Shown here in pieces: positions 1-9,762 of a stretch of DNA of 36,702 nucleotides. Numbering within the stretch: position 1 is the stretch's first letter; the number at the start of each line of letters is the position of its first letter. The notes beneath the pieces are model-generated. The model made no database searches and had not been told where the DNA came from. It saw only the letters and a program-made list of their open reading frames with translations. The DNA lies in contig MGYU01000054.1 in NCBI GenBank assembly GCA_001801885.1, positions 1 to 36,702 on the forward strand, in the 5' to 3' direction. The DNA comes from Gammaproteobacteria bacterium RIFCSPLOWO2_12_47_11 (lineage in GTDB: Bacteria; Pseudomonadota; Gammaproteobacteria; Eutrophobiales; Eutrophobiaceae). A program made the translations under genes and the position numbers.

Positions 1-1148
1 CGGGAACTGTAAGTGTCATCATCACTTCATTGCTGGCCGCAATATCAGCCAATGGTGAACTACTGATTGCCGCACGGTTTTTGCAGGGTGTAAGCGCGGC
101 CATGTTATACGCAACCCAGATTGCGATCGTGTCATCTGTATTTCCCCCGGCCAAACGCGGACATGCGATTGGCATGACCGTATCAGCAATTTATCTTGGA
201 TTGACTTGCGGCCCTGTCATCGGTGGATACCTTATCGATGTTGCAGGTTGGCGTGCGAGTTTTGTTTTTCATATCCCGTTGGCAATCATTGTTTTATTGA
301 TTGCAGTCCTCAAAGTGCCGGGAGAATGGCTGGCTGAGGAAAAAGGGGAATTTGATATCAAGGGGGCGATGATTTATAGCCTGTCGATTGTGTTTTTAGG
401 TATTGGTGTTTCCACTTTGCCGGAGTCAACCAGTTTTGTCCTGATTTTACTTGGAATGATTGGGATTTTTGTGTTTTTTAAGATTGCCCGTCGAACAAAT
501 CATCCCATCTTTGATGTAAGTTTATTTTTTACCAACCGGGTATTTACGCTATCCTGTCTGGCGTCATTTATTCTCTATACGGCCACTTTTGCCAATGTAG
601 TATTGATCAGTTTGTATCTGCAATATCTTAAAGGCATGTCTGCCAGTACAGCTGGTTTATTCATGATGATCCAGCCACTGACTATGGCGGTCTTCTCACC
701 ATTTGCCGGTAAATTGTCCGACCGGATCGAACCGCGTGTTCTTGCTTCTACAGGAATGGCCATGACTGCTATTGGATTGTTGATGCTGGCGTTACTGAAT
801 GGCATCAGTTCAACAATCTATCTGGTGACAGCCCTGGTGATTACCGGTCTGGGCTTCAGTCTGTTTTCCTCCCCCAATACCAATGCCATCATGAGTGCCG
901 TGGAAAAGCGTTATTACGGCAGCGCATCCGGATCAATTGCCACCATGCGGGTTCTGGGCCAGTTGGGCAGCATGATCCTGGTCACGCTGGTGTTTGCATT
1001 GATAATCGGCCAGGTAGAGATACAACCTGCCAATTACCACAGCTTGCAACAGGCCATCCACATTTGTTTTACCATAGCTGCTTTATTATGCCTGCCCGGA
1101 TTGTTGTTTTCCCTGGTGCGTGGCAGTGTGCACAAACAGGGAATATGA
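1..1148 (+). CDS. MFS drug-efflux transporter, DHA2 (EmrB/QacA-like) family, 5' truncated
   Basis: This is the C-terminal part of a proton-driven inner-membrane exporter. The reading frame is open from base 3, so the true start lies before the window. Visible features are a run of hydrophobic helices, the motif RFLQGVSAAMLYA typical of helix 4 in the DHA2 group, and the antiporter-type stretch GLTCGPVIGGYLIDVAGWR, followed by further helices to a short basic tail (SVHKQGI). The pattern matches 14-helix multidrug exporters. The substrate cannot be told. The next gene starts 86 bp downstream on the same strand but is unrelated. Family call is firm; specificity is unknown. Confidence 0.85.
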   Translation, partial: GTVSVIITSLLAAISANGELLIAARFLQGVSAAMLYATQIAIVSSVFPPAKRGHAIGMTVSAIYLGLTCGPVIGGYLIDVAGWRASFVFHIPLAIIVLLIAVLKVPGEWLAEEKGEFDIKGAMIYSLSIVFLGIGVSTLPESTSFVLILLGMIGIFVFFKIARRTNHPIFDVSLFFTNRVFTLSCLASFILYTATFANVVLISLYLQYLKGMSASTAGLFMMIQPLTMAVFSPFAGKLSDRIEPRVLASTGMAMTAIGLLMLALLNGISSTIYLVTALVITGLGFSLFSSPNTNAIMSAVEKRYYGSASGSIATMRVLGQLGSMILVTLVFALIIGQVEIQPANYHSLQQAIHICFTIAALLCLPGLLFSLVRGSVHKQGI

Positions 1149-1234
1149 ATAATCCGATTATCTTGAGTAAGGCTATTGTCAGGTTCTGAATTTGTCAGCT
1201 AGAATACGCGGCATTATAGGGGTAGGTCATACTT

Positions 1235-2713
1235 ATGCCTGTTCAAGCAAATTTGAAACACCGGGGTTTCTATAGCCATAGGAGCCTGTTATATTCTGCT
1301 GTCTTTTATCTGACAATTATACTCACAAGTTTTACTGTCTCATTGGCACCCCGTGACGCTGTAGCTGCTCCTCCGGATATCAGTGGTAGCTACACTGGTA
1401 ATTTGTCTGGCTCGGGAATTTGTACACCACCTCCAAACGAAACTGCAAACACCAATTTAACTTTTACGATTACTCAAAATGGTGGGAATTTTACCGGAAG
1501 TGGCACATTTTTAGATGTAGATTCAGATTCAGGCACCTTTCAGTTTACTTCAGGGATTGTTGATGACAGTGGAAATGTTTCAGCGAATGTAGATGTACAG
1601 TCAGATGTCGATCAAACAGGATCATTTTCAGGGACATTTAGTGGCGGTACATTAAGTTTATTATTTAATATTTCAGATATTGGGCCACCAAACTGTAATT
1701 TTATATTAAATGGTACATTTACCCGCACCAGTGCTGCTGACCTTGTCGTGGATCCGGAGATCACACCCAGCAACGTATTGACTGCGCCCATCCTGTTGAA
1801 TAACCAGGTCAAGGCTATTACCTCTGATTTGAATACCCGCATAGGCGATGTCTTAAGAGGCATTGGTTTTGGCCCGCGCCTGACCGCCTCGGGTTTAATG
1901 TGGCAGGGACAGTCGGGCCTGAATGCCGGCGACCGGGCCGTGAATTACGGGATCTGGGGCAGTTACTCCTATGCCGATTTTGAGAATGATTTTGTCAGTA
2001 CAGCCTTTGACGGCAGCCGCCATAATTTTCTGGCCGGGTTTGATTTCTCGCCATGGGAAAACACCATATTTGGCGTTGCACTTGGTTACGAGATGAGTGA
2101 TATCGATACCCGGTTTAATCGCGGCAATGAACAAACCGATGGCTATACAGTTGCCCCGTACGCAGGCATGTTGCTGTCAGACAACTGGAGCGTTGATGCG
2201 TCTGTGGGTTATTCTCGCGTTGACTACGATCAATTCCGGACTGATCCGGTCTTCGGCACGCGTATTACCAGTTCGCCTTCTGCCGACCGCTGGTTTGGTA
2301 CGCTGAATGTTAATGGTTTCACCAGTTGGAAGAACTGGATCTTCGGTGGCCGTATCGGGATTTTACATGCCCGGAATATTCAGGAAAGTTTCACTGAAAG
2401 TGATGGCACTTTCATACCGGAATTTACCAACAAGCTCGGTCAATGGAATGTTGGAGGAGATGTAGCTTACAGTTTCGACCAGTTCGAACCATTCGCCAGG
2501 GTCATTTATGAGCGTGATTTTTCAATGACGGAGATAGCTGTTACCGGCGGTGGACCACAACCATCCAATGATAATGATAACTTTGTCTTTGGCGCGGGCA
2601 TACGTTATTTCGGATCCAATGGATTAACAGGTAACCTTGAATGGAACAAACGCGTAGACCGCGACGATTTTGATGAGGATATATTCTCACTGACAGTAAG
2701 AATGGATTTCTAG
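1235..2713 (+). CDS. Autotransporter beta-domain outer-membrane protein
   Basis: A predicted outer-membrane protein of 492 residues. It has a long signal sequence with a hydrophobic core at about residues 18-37 and a likely cleavage near AVAA (residue 45). A short Gly/Ser/Thr/Asn-rich passenger follows (about 48-165, with single cysteines at 63 and 154), then a linker helix (about 180-210). A C-terminal barrel of alternating aromatic strands (about 235-492) ends in the outer-membrane signature VRMDF with terminal Phe. The start has a GGGGTAGG stretch 15-20 bp upstream. The passenger-coding DNA (about 1380-1720) is clearly more AT-rich than the barrel-coding DNA, which suggests the passenger was acquired or evolves faster. 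It ends 11 bp before a convergent gene. The passenger's role is unknown. Confidence 0.8.
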   Translation: MPVQANLKHRGFYSHRSLLYSAVFYLTIILTSFTVSLAPRDAVAAPPDISGSYTGNLSGSGICTPPPNETANTNLTFTITQNGGNFTGSGTFLDVDSDSGTFQFTSGIVDDSGNVSANVDVQSDVDQTGSFSGTFSGGTLSLLFNISDIGPPNCNFILNGTFTRTSAADLVVDPEITPSNVLTAPILLNNQVKAITSDLNTRIGDVLRGIGFGPRLTASGLMWQGQSGLNAGDRAVNYGIWGSYSYADFENDFVSTAFDGSRHNFLAGFDFSPWENTIFGVALGYEMSDIDTRFNRGNEQTDGYTVAPYAGMLLSDNWSVDASVGYSRVDYDQFRTDPVFGTRITSSPSADRWFGTLNVNGFTSWKNWIFGGRIGILHARNIQESFTESDGTFIPEFTNKLGQWNVGGDVAYSFDQFEPFARVIYERDFSMTEIAVTGGGPQPSNDNDNFVFGAGIRYFGSNGLTGNLEWNKRVDRDDFDEDIFSLTVRMDF

Positions 2714-2724
2714 ATTGTCATAAT

Positions 2725-3573
2725 TCATTTCCCGCAATAATCGAGGCTGTCGGATTCACACAACGGTTGGGGCCATATATCAACCCAGCAGCATTGATGA
2801 TCGAATCCGGGTATTGTTTTCAAGCGGATATTTCCGGTATCAGTAGCTTTGTCAAGATAAGCACGGATTACTGATGCAGGGACTATCTTGTCTTTTTCAC
2901 CAATCAGATGTAATTGTGGCAAATCCTGTATTGATTTTGCGTAATCTGCCGGGTTGAGTGATCCTGACAGCGGAGTGATATCATGCAGGCTGGTCCAGTA
3001 TGCGTGATCAAGATTGGCCCCTATGGTTACCAGCCAGGCGACATCCTGGCGTCTTGCTGCGAGCAACACAGCGATACTGCCCCCTCCGGAATATCCAACC
3101 AGACCGATTTTCCTGTATGAAGATGCGCTTTGGTTTATCACATCATCGATTGCTGTTATAACTTCTTCCGCATAACGGTGTGTCGACCAGTATTTCGGGT
3201 CACAATTATTCAGTAAATCTCTGGTCAGATACTGGCAGGGCCGGGCGATATACAAGATCGAAGGGTTAGGGTCTCTGGCCGCGAGTTCCAGCGCCACGGG
3301 TGATTTGGGTGTAGGGTCTGGAGAAATGCGGTTTTTCTGCTGAAAGGCGTAACCATCACCTTCAATATAAACCATTAATAATTCTGTATTTTTATCTGCT
3401 GATTTCTTATAGGTGGTGAGGGTAAAGGGGCCGGTTTCGACAATGTGTTTTGTTAACCCTGCTTGCTGTGCCATGGTTTCAGCTTTACCTGAACGATCGG
3501 ATATGCCTGTGCATGCCGGCAAGACCAATATGCAGCATATCAATACTTGCCATGTAAATTGTTGTAAATTCAA
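2725..3573 (-). CDS. Alpha/beta hydrolase, predicted lipoprotein
   Basis: A 282-residue protein with an N-terminal lipoprotein signal: hydrophobic core, then LPAC with Cys21. It would therefore be anchored in the membrane on the periplasmic side. The hydrolase fold is supported by a nucleophile elbow GYSGGG (Ser162), a late acid loop GEKDKIVP (Asp228) and a C-terminal His in PGFDHQ (His259), giving a plausible catalytic triad. Several cysteines (113, 124, 261, 262) could form disulfides. The substrate is unknown; esterase or lipase-like activity is the general expectation for the fold. It is convergent with the autotransporter gene and divergent from the FecR gene. Confidence 0.75.
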   Translation of the reverse strand: MNLQQFTWQVLICCILVLPACTGISDRSGKAETMAQQAGLTKHIVETGPFTLTTYKKSADKNTELLMVYIEGDGYAFQQKNRISPDPTPKSPVALELAARDPNPSILYIARPCQYLTRDLLNNCDPKYWSTHRYAEEVITAIDDVINQSASSYRKIGLVGYSGGGSIAVLLAARRQDVAWLVTIGANLDHAYWTSLHDITPLSGSLNPADYAKSIQDLPQLHLIGEKDKIVPASVIRAYLDKATDTGNIRLKTIPGFDHQCCWVDIWPQPLCESDSLDYCGK

Positions 3574-3732
3574 AATAGTAGTTCTAAGCTCGATATGTAA
3601 TCATATAAAACATTGGGATAAATAATGACAAATTGTGAACCAGTTATCATCGTAACTGAATTAATTTGTTAATTTATCATCATATAGACTGGTCATATCC
3701 GGATATTAAACTGAATAAGTGAAGGTAATACT

Positions 3733-4434
3733 ATGAATATTCACCACCCTGATGTTTTCAGGCATCTGTGTCATTTAGCGTTATTTTTTTGTATTGCATT
3801 TAATCTACCGGCTTATGCAGCAGATCCTGCCGGAAAGGTTGAAGCAATCAAGGGCACAGCCTGGGGTCAATTGCCTGGTGAAACAGCCAGAAAACTGGAA
3901 AAAGGTTCACCAATCTATCAAAGCGATATTCTTAGAACTGAAATGGACTCAACTATACAGTTACTGTTTAATGATCAGACCAAGTTTTTCCTCGGTGCTG
4001 ATACCGAAATGAGCATAGATAAATTCAATGACCAGGGCACTGCGGAGGAAAGGGGATTCAGTTCGAGTGTGATAAAAGGCACGTTCCGTTTTGTTACTGG
4101 TCTTATCGCCCGGGAGAAGCCTGAATCCATGGAGGTCAATACCTCTGTTGCCACTATCGGTATCCGTGGTACACAAGTGGTGGCTGAGACTGATGCAACC
4201 AGTGCCACCATTATTCTGATGGAACCTGAAGATACATCACGCAAGACAAGCATTGATGTCTATAATCAGTTTGGAAAAGTTTCGATTGATGAACCCGGTT
4301 ATGGAACCGAGATTCCGGATCAATTCAGTCCGCCATCACCACCACGGCGTATGCGCCTTGAGACCATCAATAATATCATGCGATCCATGCAATCCATCCA
4401 GCGTATAAATATACCGCGGCCACGCATGCAGTAA
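3733..4434 (+). CDS. FecR-domain periplasmic protein
   Basis: A 233-residue exported protein with a signal peptide ending near LPAYA (residue 29). A FecR-type beta domain follows at roughly residues 33-165: the segment with AIKGTAWGQ, GSPIYQSDIL, and the conserved ATIGIRGT turn. The C-terminus is Pro/Arg/Met-rich and probably flexible. The start follows a GAAGGTAATACT ribosome site. It lies 60-70 bp upstream of a CHASE2-domain cyclase in the same direction. FecR/CHASE2-cyclase gene pairs recur in proteobacteria, so it probably supplies or modulates the extracytoplasmic signal for the cyclase. This is not the TonB-linked FecR of iron transport, since no sigma factor or TonB receptor is nearby. 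Confidence 0.8.
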   Translation: MNIHHPDVFRHLCHLALFFCIAFNLPAYAADPAGKVEAIKGTAWGQLPGETARKLEKGSPIYQSDILRTEMDSTIQLLFNDQTKFFLGADTEMSIDKFNDQGTAEERGFSSSVIKGTFRFVTGLIAREKPESMEVNTSVATIGIRGTQVVAETDATSATIILMEPEDTSRKTSIDVYNQFGKVSIDEPGYGTEIPDQFSPPSPPRRMRLETINNIMRSMQSIQRINIPRPRMQ

Positions 4435-4503
4435 GATTAAATACTATATTAAAACAATAATGGCACTGCCTGGTGCCAGTAATATCCGGTAGCGTTGCAA
4501 CTG

Positions 4504-6738
4504 ATGAAGGTTCTCTATAACCTCAGGCGGAATCCAGTGCTGATTGCACTGAATGTCCTCGTCCTGTCTGTATTACTGGCCAATACCGCCGGCTTAATAC
4601 ACCTGCCATTTATCGACTTCCTGGAAAACTATGCCTACGACGCCCGCATGCTGATCGGTATGAAGGGTGGCAAGGATCCCAGGATCGTGATTGTCGATAT
4701 CGATGAGAAGAGTCTGGCTGCTGAAGGCCGCTGGCCATGGAGCCGGAACAAGATGGCGCGGTTACTGGATCAATTATTTGATCACTATCAGGTCTCACTG
4801 GTCGGGTTTGATATCCTGTTTGCAGAACCGGACAAAAGTTCAGGGCTGGAGGTACTCGAGTATCTGGCTGCAAATGATCTGGGCGGTGTGCCCGAGTTTA
4901 AATCACAACTTGAACAGATCAGAGAACGGCTTGATTACGACAATATATTTGCAAAAAGCATGTCCGGCAGGGCAGTAGTGCTTGGTTATTATTTCAATAC
5001 TGTAGCGGATGCTGGCGGGGCGATCAGAAGCGGTGTGTTACCTTCACCTACATTGACCAGAAATGATTTCAGAATTCAGCCCAAGGTGAAATCGGCCATA
5101 GGTTATGGCGCCAACCTGCCGGAATTACAGGCCAATGCTGTAGCTGCCGGTCACTTCAACCCTGACATCGATGTAGATGGTATTGTCAGGCGGGTGCCTC
5201 TGCTTTATGAATTCGAGGGAAATTATTATGAATCCATGTCACTGGCCATGAGCAGGCAGATACTGGGGGTAGACAGACTGGAGCCACTCCTGGCTGACGA
5301 TATTGCCGGTAATTATGCGACTGTAGAATGGTTCCGGCTTGGACATATACGTATCCCGGTGGATGAATTTGCCCAGGCTATTGTGCCTTACCGCGGCAAA
5401 CAGGGCAGTTTCCCCTATGTTTCGGCAACAGATGTTCTGAACAGTCAGGCAGCAGCTGACATACTGGAAGATACGATCGTGTTGATCGGGACGTCCGCAC
5501 CGGGCCTGTTCGATTTACGTTCAACGCCGGTGCAGAACAAGTTCCCCGGTGTTGAGATCCATGCCAATCTTATTGCGGGAATTCTTGATCAGGGGATTAA
5601 GGAACTGCCCAAATATGTCCAGGGAATTGAATTTATCCACCTTTTTATTGCAGGATTGATCATCACGTTACTCCTGCCGTTTCTTACTCCGGTATGGTCC
5701 ATGCTGGCCACTACCGGTCTGTTACTGTTGTCAGTAGCAGTCAATTATATTATCTGGCACGAAGTAAATATCGTATTACCTGTTGCCGCGGTTGTGGCCA
5801 TGATCCTGATCCTGTTGTTACTGAATATGAGTTATGGGTTCTTCTTTGAACGGCGAATAAAAGGTCAGATCACTGACCTGTTCGGTCAATATGTTCCGCC
5901 GGAACTGGTCGATGAAATGAGCGAAGACCCGGCTTCCTATATACGTGACGCGGAAGAACGTGAACTGACAGTGTTGTTTTCCGATGTGCGCGGGTTTACT
6001 ACCTTGTCTGAAGGACTTACACCAAAGGAACTCTCGTCACTTATGAATGAATTTTTGTCGGAATTGACCAGGGTGATACATGATCATCGCGGCACTATCG
6101 ACAAATATATGGGTGATGCCATCATGGCATTCTGGGGTGCACCGGTAAAAGATCCGGATCATGCTAAACATGCGTTGACTGCAGGACTTGCCATGATTGA
6201 GCGGATGTATGCTCTGCAAGATGTATTCGAGGAACGGGGCTGGCCCAGACTGTATATAGGTGTTGGCCTGAATACAGGGAATATGAGCGTAGGCAATATG
6301 GGCTCAAGGTTTCGTACTGCATATACGGTGATTGGTGATGAAGTGAATCTTGGCTCAAGACTTGAAGGATTAACCAAGGAATATGGCGTTGAACTGATTG
6401 TTGGAGAAAATACAAAAAATGCACTTCCGGATTATGTATTCCGTGAACTGGATCTGGTTCGCGTCAAAGGAAAACACAAACCAATAGGCATATATCAACC
6501 GTTGGCTCTGTACAGTGATGTCAGCAAAGAAGAACTGGAGGAACTGGAACACTATCAGCTAGCCCTGGATACTTACCGCGCCAAAAATTGGGATGATGCT
6601 GAAAAATTATTTGAAGAACTCAAGCAAAAATATGAAGCAAGAGAAGTATATAACGTTTATCTGAAAAGACTGGACTTCTTCCGTAAAAATCCACCTGGAA
6701 CAGACTGGGATGGGGTCTTCACTTTTACCACTAAATAG
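4504..6738 (+). CDS. CHASE2-domain class III adenylate/guanylate cyclase
   Basis: A membrane sensor cyclase of about 744 residues from the ATG at 4504. An in-frame TTG at 4495 would add three residues; neither start has a strong ribosome site. Layout: one N-terminal helix (about 14-34), a periplasmic CHASE2 domain (about 35-370, with DARM and the IVDIDEKSL strand), three hydrophobic helices (about 380-450), then a cytoplasmic class III cyclase (about 485-665). Catalytic residues are present: metal aspartates in FSDVRG and KYMGDAIMAFW, the base-selecting Lys of DKYMGD and Asp of IGDEVN, and Asn and Arg of NLGSR. The Lys/Asp pair favours ATP, so cAMP is the likely product. The tail is a short charged helical segment. 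It likely works with the FecR protein just upstream. Confidence 0.92.
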   Translation: MKVLYNLRRNPVLIALNVLVLSVLLANTAGLIHLPFIDFLENYAYDARMLIGMKGGKDPRIVIVDIDEKSLAAEGRWPWSRNKMARLLDQLFDHYQVSLVGFDILFAEPDKSSGLEVLEYLAANDLGGVPEFKSQLEQIRERLDYDNIFAKSMSGRAVVLGYYFNTVADAGGAIRSGVLPSPTLTRNDFRIQPKVKSAIGYGANLPELQANAVAAGHFNPDIDVDGIVRRVPLLYEFEGNYYESMSLAMSRQILGVDRLEPLLADDIAGNYATVEWFRLGHIRIPVDEFAQAIVPYRGKQGSFPYVSATDVLNSQAAADILEDTIVLIGTSAPGLFDLRSTPVQNKFPGVEIHANLIAGILDQGIKELPKYVQGIEFIHLFIAGLIITLLLPFLTPVWSMLATTGLLLLSVAVNYIIWHEVNIVLPVAAVVAMILILLLLNMSYGFFFERRIKGQITDLFGQYVPPELVDEMSEDPASYIRDAEERELTVLFSDVRGFTTLSEGLTPKELSSLMNEFLSELTRVIHDHRGTIDKYMGDAIMAFWGAPVKDPDHAKHALTAGLAMIERMYALQDVFEERGWPRLYIGVGLNTGNMSVGNMGSRFRTAYTVIGDEVNLGSRLEGLTKEYGVELIVGENTKNALPDYVFRELDLVRVKGKHKPIGIYQPLALYSDVSKEELEELEHYQLALDTYRAKNWDDAEKLFEELKQKYEAREVYNVYLKRLDFFRKNPPGTDWDGVFTFTTK

Positions 6739-6740
6739 GG

Positions 6741-8405
6741 TCAATTTTTCAGCCGCTTGTATTGCATCCGGTGGGGCTGGGCGCCTTCACCCTTGCGCTT
6801 GATAAAATCTTCATGATATTCAGTGTAATTACCATCATAAAATACCACTTCGCTGTTACCTTCAAAAGCGAGGATATGTGTCGCAATCCGATCCAGGAAC
6901 CAGCGGTCATGAGAGATGACCATGACGCAACCGGGAAAGGCCAGAATGGCCTCCTCCAGTGCACGCAAAGTTTCCACATCAAGATCATTGGATGGTTCGT
7001 CCAGTAATAATACATTTGCACCTTGTTTCAGCGTGTTCGCAAGATGCAGACGGCCGCGTTCACCACCGGAAAGATCGCCCACTCGTTTTTGCTGATCCGT
7101 TCCCTTGAAATTAAAGCGTCCAAGATAAGCACGCGAGCTTACTTCATAATTGCCGATGTTGAGATTATCATGTCCATCTGAAACGGCCTCCCAGACAGTT
7201 TTGTTGTCATCCAGGGTTTCCCGGCTCTGTTCGACATAGGCAATCCTGACCGTTTCACCAAGATGGACTTTACCGCTGTCCGGTTTTTCCGTGCTATTGA
7301 TAATCCGGAACAAGGTAGTTTTGCCCGCACCATTCCCGCCAATGATCCCGGCGATAGCACCTTTTGGTATTTTGAAACTCAGGTTTTCAAACAGGCACTG
7401 ATCACCATAACGCTTGCTGATATTTTCAAATTCAATGACCAGGTCACCAAGCCTGTCCCCGGGTGGTATGTATATCTCGTTAGTCTCGCTTCGTTTCTGG
7501 AAATCCTGTGAATTCATTTCTTCAAAGCGGGCGAGACGCGCCTTGCTTTTGGCATGACGGCCTTTCGGGTTGCTGCGCACCCATTCCAGTTCATGTTTGA
7601 TGGCCTTCTGCCGTGCAGATTCTGCCCGTTCTTCCTGTTCCAGGCGTTGTTCCTTGTATTCCAGCCAGTGCGAATAATTGCCTTCAAAGGGGATGCCGTA
7701 GCCGCGATCCAGTTCCAGTATCCAGCCGGCAACATTATCAAGGAAATAACGGTCATGGGTCACGGCAACGACCGTACCATTGAAATCCGCCAGAAAACGT
7801 TCCAGCCAGAAAACAGATTCCGCATCAAGATGGTTGGTCGGTTCATCCAGTAATAACATGTCTGGTCTTGAAAGTAGTAAACGGCAGAGAGCCACACGCC
7901 GTTTTTCGCCACCGGATAAATGTTCAATAGAAACATCCCACGGCGGCAAACGCAATGCATCAGCAGCACGTTCCAGGGTATTCTCCAGATTATGTGCATC
8001 CCAGGCATCAATAATTTTTTCATATTCTTCCTGCTGTTTGCCCAGTACTTCATAATCTGCATCCTCATCACCGTAGGCTGCAAATACTTTTTCCAGACCA
8101 GCAAGTGCATCAAGGGGAATGTGCATGCCATCTTCTACATTTCCACGGACATCTTTTGCCGGATCCAGATGCGGTTCCTGGGCCAGATAGCCTGTCTTGA
8201 TGCCTGGCATTGGCCGCGCTTCACCGTGAATGTCGGTATCCAGACCAGCCATGATCCTTAATAATGTGGATTTACCGGCACCATTCAAACCGAGTACACC
8301 GATCTTGGCACCCGGAAAAAAGGATAGTGATATGTCCTTGAGGATTTCCCGTTTGGGCGGCACTACCTTGCCAACACCCATCATCGTATATACGTATTGA
8401 GCCAT
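6741..8405 (-). CDS. ettA: ABC-F translation factor EttA (energy-dependent translational throttle)
   Basis: A soluble ATPase of 554 residues; E. coli EttA is of almost identical length. Two ABC domains in tandem are visible. The first has Walker A GLNGAGKST (39-47), signature LSGGEKRR and Walker B LLLDEPTNHLD. The second has Walker A GGNGAGKTT (about 356-364), LSGGERGR and LLLDEPSNDLD. An arm insertion lies near residues 95-140, and a charged linker near 245-305 joins the halves. EttA binds the ribosomal E site and gates entry into elongation according to ATP/ADP level. There are no transmembrane helices, so this is not a transporter. It stands alone and is convergent with the cyclase gene, 2 bp apart. 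Confidence 0.95.
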   Translation of the reverse strand: MAQYVYTMMGVGKVVPPKREILKDISLSFFPGAKIGVLGLNGAGKSTLLRIMAGLDTDIHGEARPMPGIKTGYLAQEPHLDPAKDVRGNVEDGMHIPLDALAGLEKVFAAYGDEDADYEVLGKQQEEYEKIIDAWDAHNLENTLERAADALRLPPWDVSIEHLSGGEKRRVALCRLLLSRPDMLLLDEPTNHLDAESVFWLERFLADFNGTVVAVTHDRYFLDNVAGWILELDRGYGIPFEGNYSHWLEYKEQRLEQEERAESARQKAIKHELEWVRSNPKGRHAKSKARLARFEEMNSQDFQKRSETNEIYIPPGDRLGDLVIEFENISKRYGDQCLFENLSFKIPKGAIAGIIGGNGAGKTTLFRIINSTEKPDSGKVHLGETVRIAYVEQSRETLDDNKTVWEAVSDGHDNLNIGNYEVSSRAYLGRFNFKGTDQQKRVGDLSGGERGRLHLANTLKQGANVLLLDEPSNDLDVETLRALEEAILAFPGCVMVISHDRWFLDRIATHILAFEGNSEVVFYDGNYTEYHEDFIKRKGEGAQPHRMQYKRLKN

Positions 8406-8606
8406 GGAGCTTAATTACCTTGGATTAATGCAAATAGTAAAAAAAAGAGAGTATATTAAAAATATGGTTTTAAAGTTTATACTAATAGCTTAATCATGAT
8501 GCAAATTTAAGATTCTGTACATATTAATCATACGGAATAATTTTTCATATGCTGTCTAAAAAATTGATATTGGACTGAACACGACTGGTTAAGAGGTAAC
8601 AATCAT

Positions 8607-9749
8607 ATGGAGATATCAAATTATCTGAAGTTCATGGTCGAGCATAATGCATCGGATCTTTTTTTCAGTGTTGGGGCGCCGGTTAATATCAAAATTGAAG
8701 GTGAGACCAGCTCCATTGGCGATAAAAACCTGACATCATCTGATGTCCGTCAACTGGCCTATTCAATTATGAATGATGATCAGGTGACTACTTTTGAAAG
8801 TCGTCTGGAATTAAACATGGCATTCTCCGTAGCAAATATGGGCCGTTTTCGTGTCAATGTATTCCGGCAGCGTGGCGATACAGCGATGGTAATCCGTTAC
8901 ATTAAGAGCAATATTCCGTCGATTGAAGCATTGGGATTACCGGATATTCTAAAAGACTTAATCATGGAATATCAAGGGCTTATACTCGTTGTAGGTTCTA
9001 CAGGATCAGGCAAATCCACAACTCTGGCTTCCATGATTAATTACCGGAATGAAAAAAAGACAGGCCATATTCTGACAATTGAAGATCCTATTGAATTTAT
9101 TCACGAGCATAAAAAATCCATCGTTGATCAACGCGAAGTCGGTTTGGATACGTTGTCATTGTCCGAAGCGCTTATGAATGCATTACGAGAAGCTCCCGAT
9201 GTAATAGTCGTAGGTGAGATACGGGACCGTGAAACCATGCGTCATGCATTACACTATGCGGAGACAGGGCATTTATGCCTTTCTACACTTCATGCTAATA
9301 ATGCCAACCAGACCATGGAGAGGATCATCAATTTTTTCCCGGATACAGCGCATCATGGCTTGTTACTTGATCTCGGACAACATCTAAGAGCGATAATTTC
9401 ACAGAGACTGATTAACGGTATTAACGGCAAACGGGCGCCAGCTGTGGAAATTATGTTGAAAACGCCGTTCATTGCCGAACTTATTGAAGATCACCGGATA
9501 AGTGAAATCAAGGATGCTATGGAGCAAGGAACACTCGCAGGCATGCAGACTTTTGACCAATCACTATACAAGCTATTCAAGGATGGCAAAATTACGATAG
9601 ATGAAGCATTACGTAATGCCGATTCAAAAAATAATCTGCGCCTGCGCCTGCGTCTGGAGGACCCGGAGCAGTTTACATCAGACGATAAACTTCAGATGAA
9701 GGAAGATGAGGATTTAGTTCACAGGATAGATTCTAAAAAGAGGAAATGA
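8607..9749 (+). CDS. pilU: Type IV pilus retraction ATPase, PilU/PilT family
   Basis: A 380-residue hexameric secretion-type ATPase, the usual length for PilU. It has an N-terminal PAS-like part with ASDLFFSVGAPV, arginine fingers near RFRVNVFRQRG, Walker A GSTGSGKST (130-138), an Asp box around TIEDPIEF, Walker B VIVVGEIRD (199-207) and the His box HLCLSTLHANN (222-). The C-terminus continues about 40 residues past the core and is charged, and AMEQGTLAGMQTFDQ replaces the PilT-type ending; both favour PilU over PilT. PilU assists PilT in retracting type IV pili. The start has an AGAGGT site 8 bp upstream. No pilT lies beside it here; instead a GspE/PilB-like ATPase is convergent 13 bp away. 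Confidence 0.88.
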   Translation: MEISNYLKFMVEHNASDLFFSVGAPVNIKIEGETSSIGDKNLTSSDVRQLAYSIMNDDQVTTFESRLELNMAFSVANMGRFRVNVFRQRGDTAMVIRYIKSNIPSIEALGLPDILKDLIMEYQGLILVVGSTGSGKSTTLASMINYRNEKKTGHILTIEDPIEFIHEHKKSIVDQREVGLDTLSLSEALMNALREAPDVIVVGEIRDRETMRHALHYAETGHLCLSTLHANNANQTMERIINFFPDTAHHGLLLDLGQHLRAIISQRLINGINGKRAPAVEIMLKTPFIAELIEDHRISEIKDAMEQGTLAGMQTFDQSLYKLFKDGKITIDEALRNADSKNNLRLRLRLEDPEQFTSDDKLQMKEDEDLVHRIDSKKRK

Positions 9750-9762
9750 CACCATAACCCCG

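Noticed and set aside
3733-4434. FecR as part of an iron-siderophore signalling system
   Set aside because: No sigma factor, TonB receptor or FecI-like gene is present; the partner is a CHASE2 cyclase.
6749-8261. Several 70-120 codon frames overlapping ettA on both strands
   Set aside because: They are shadows of a highly conserved gene; none has a ribosome site or plausible protein composition.
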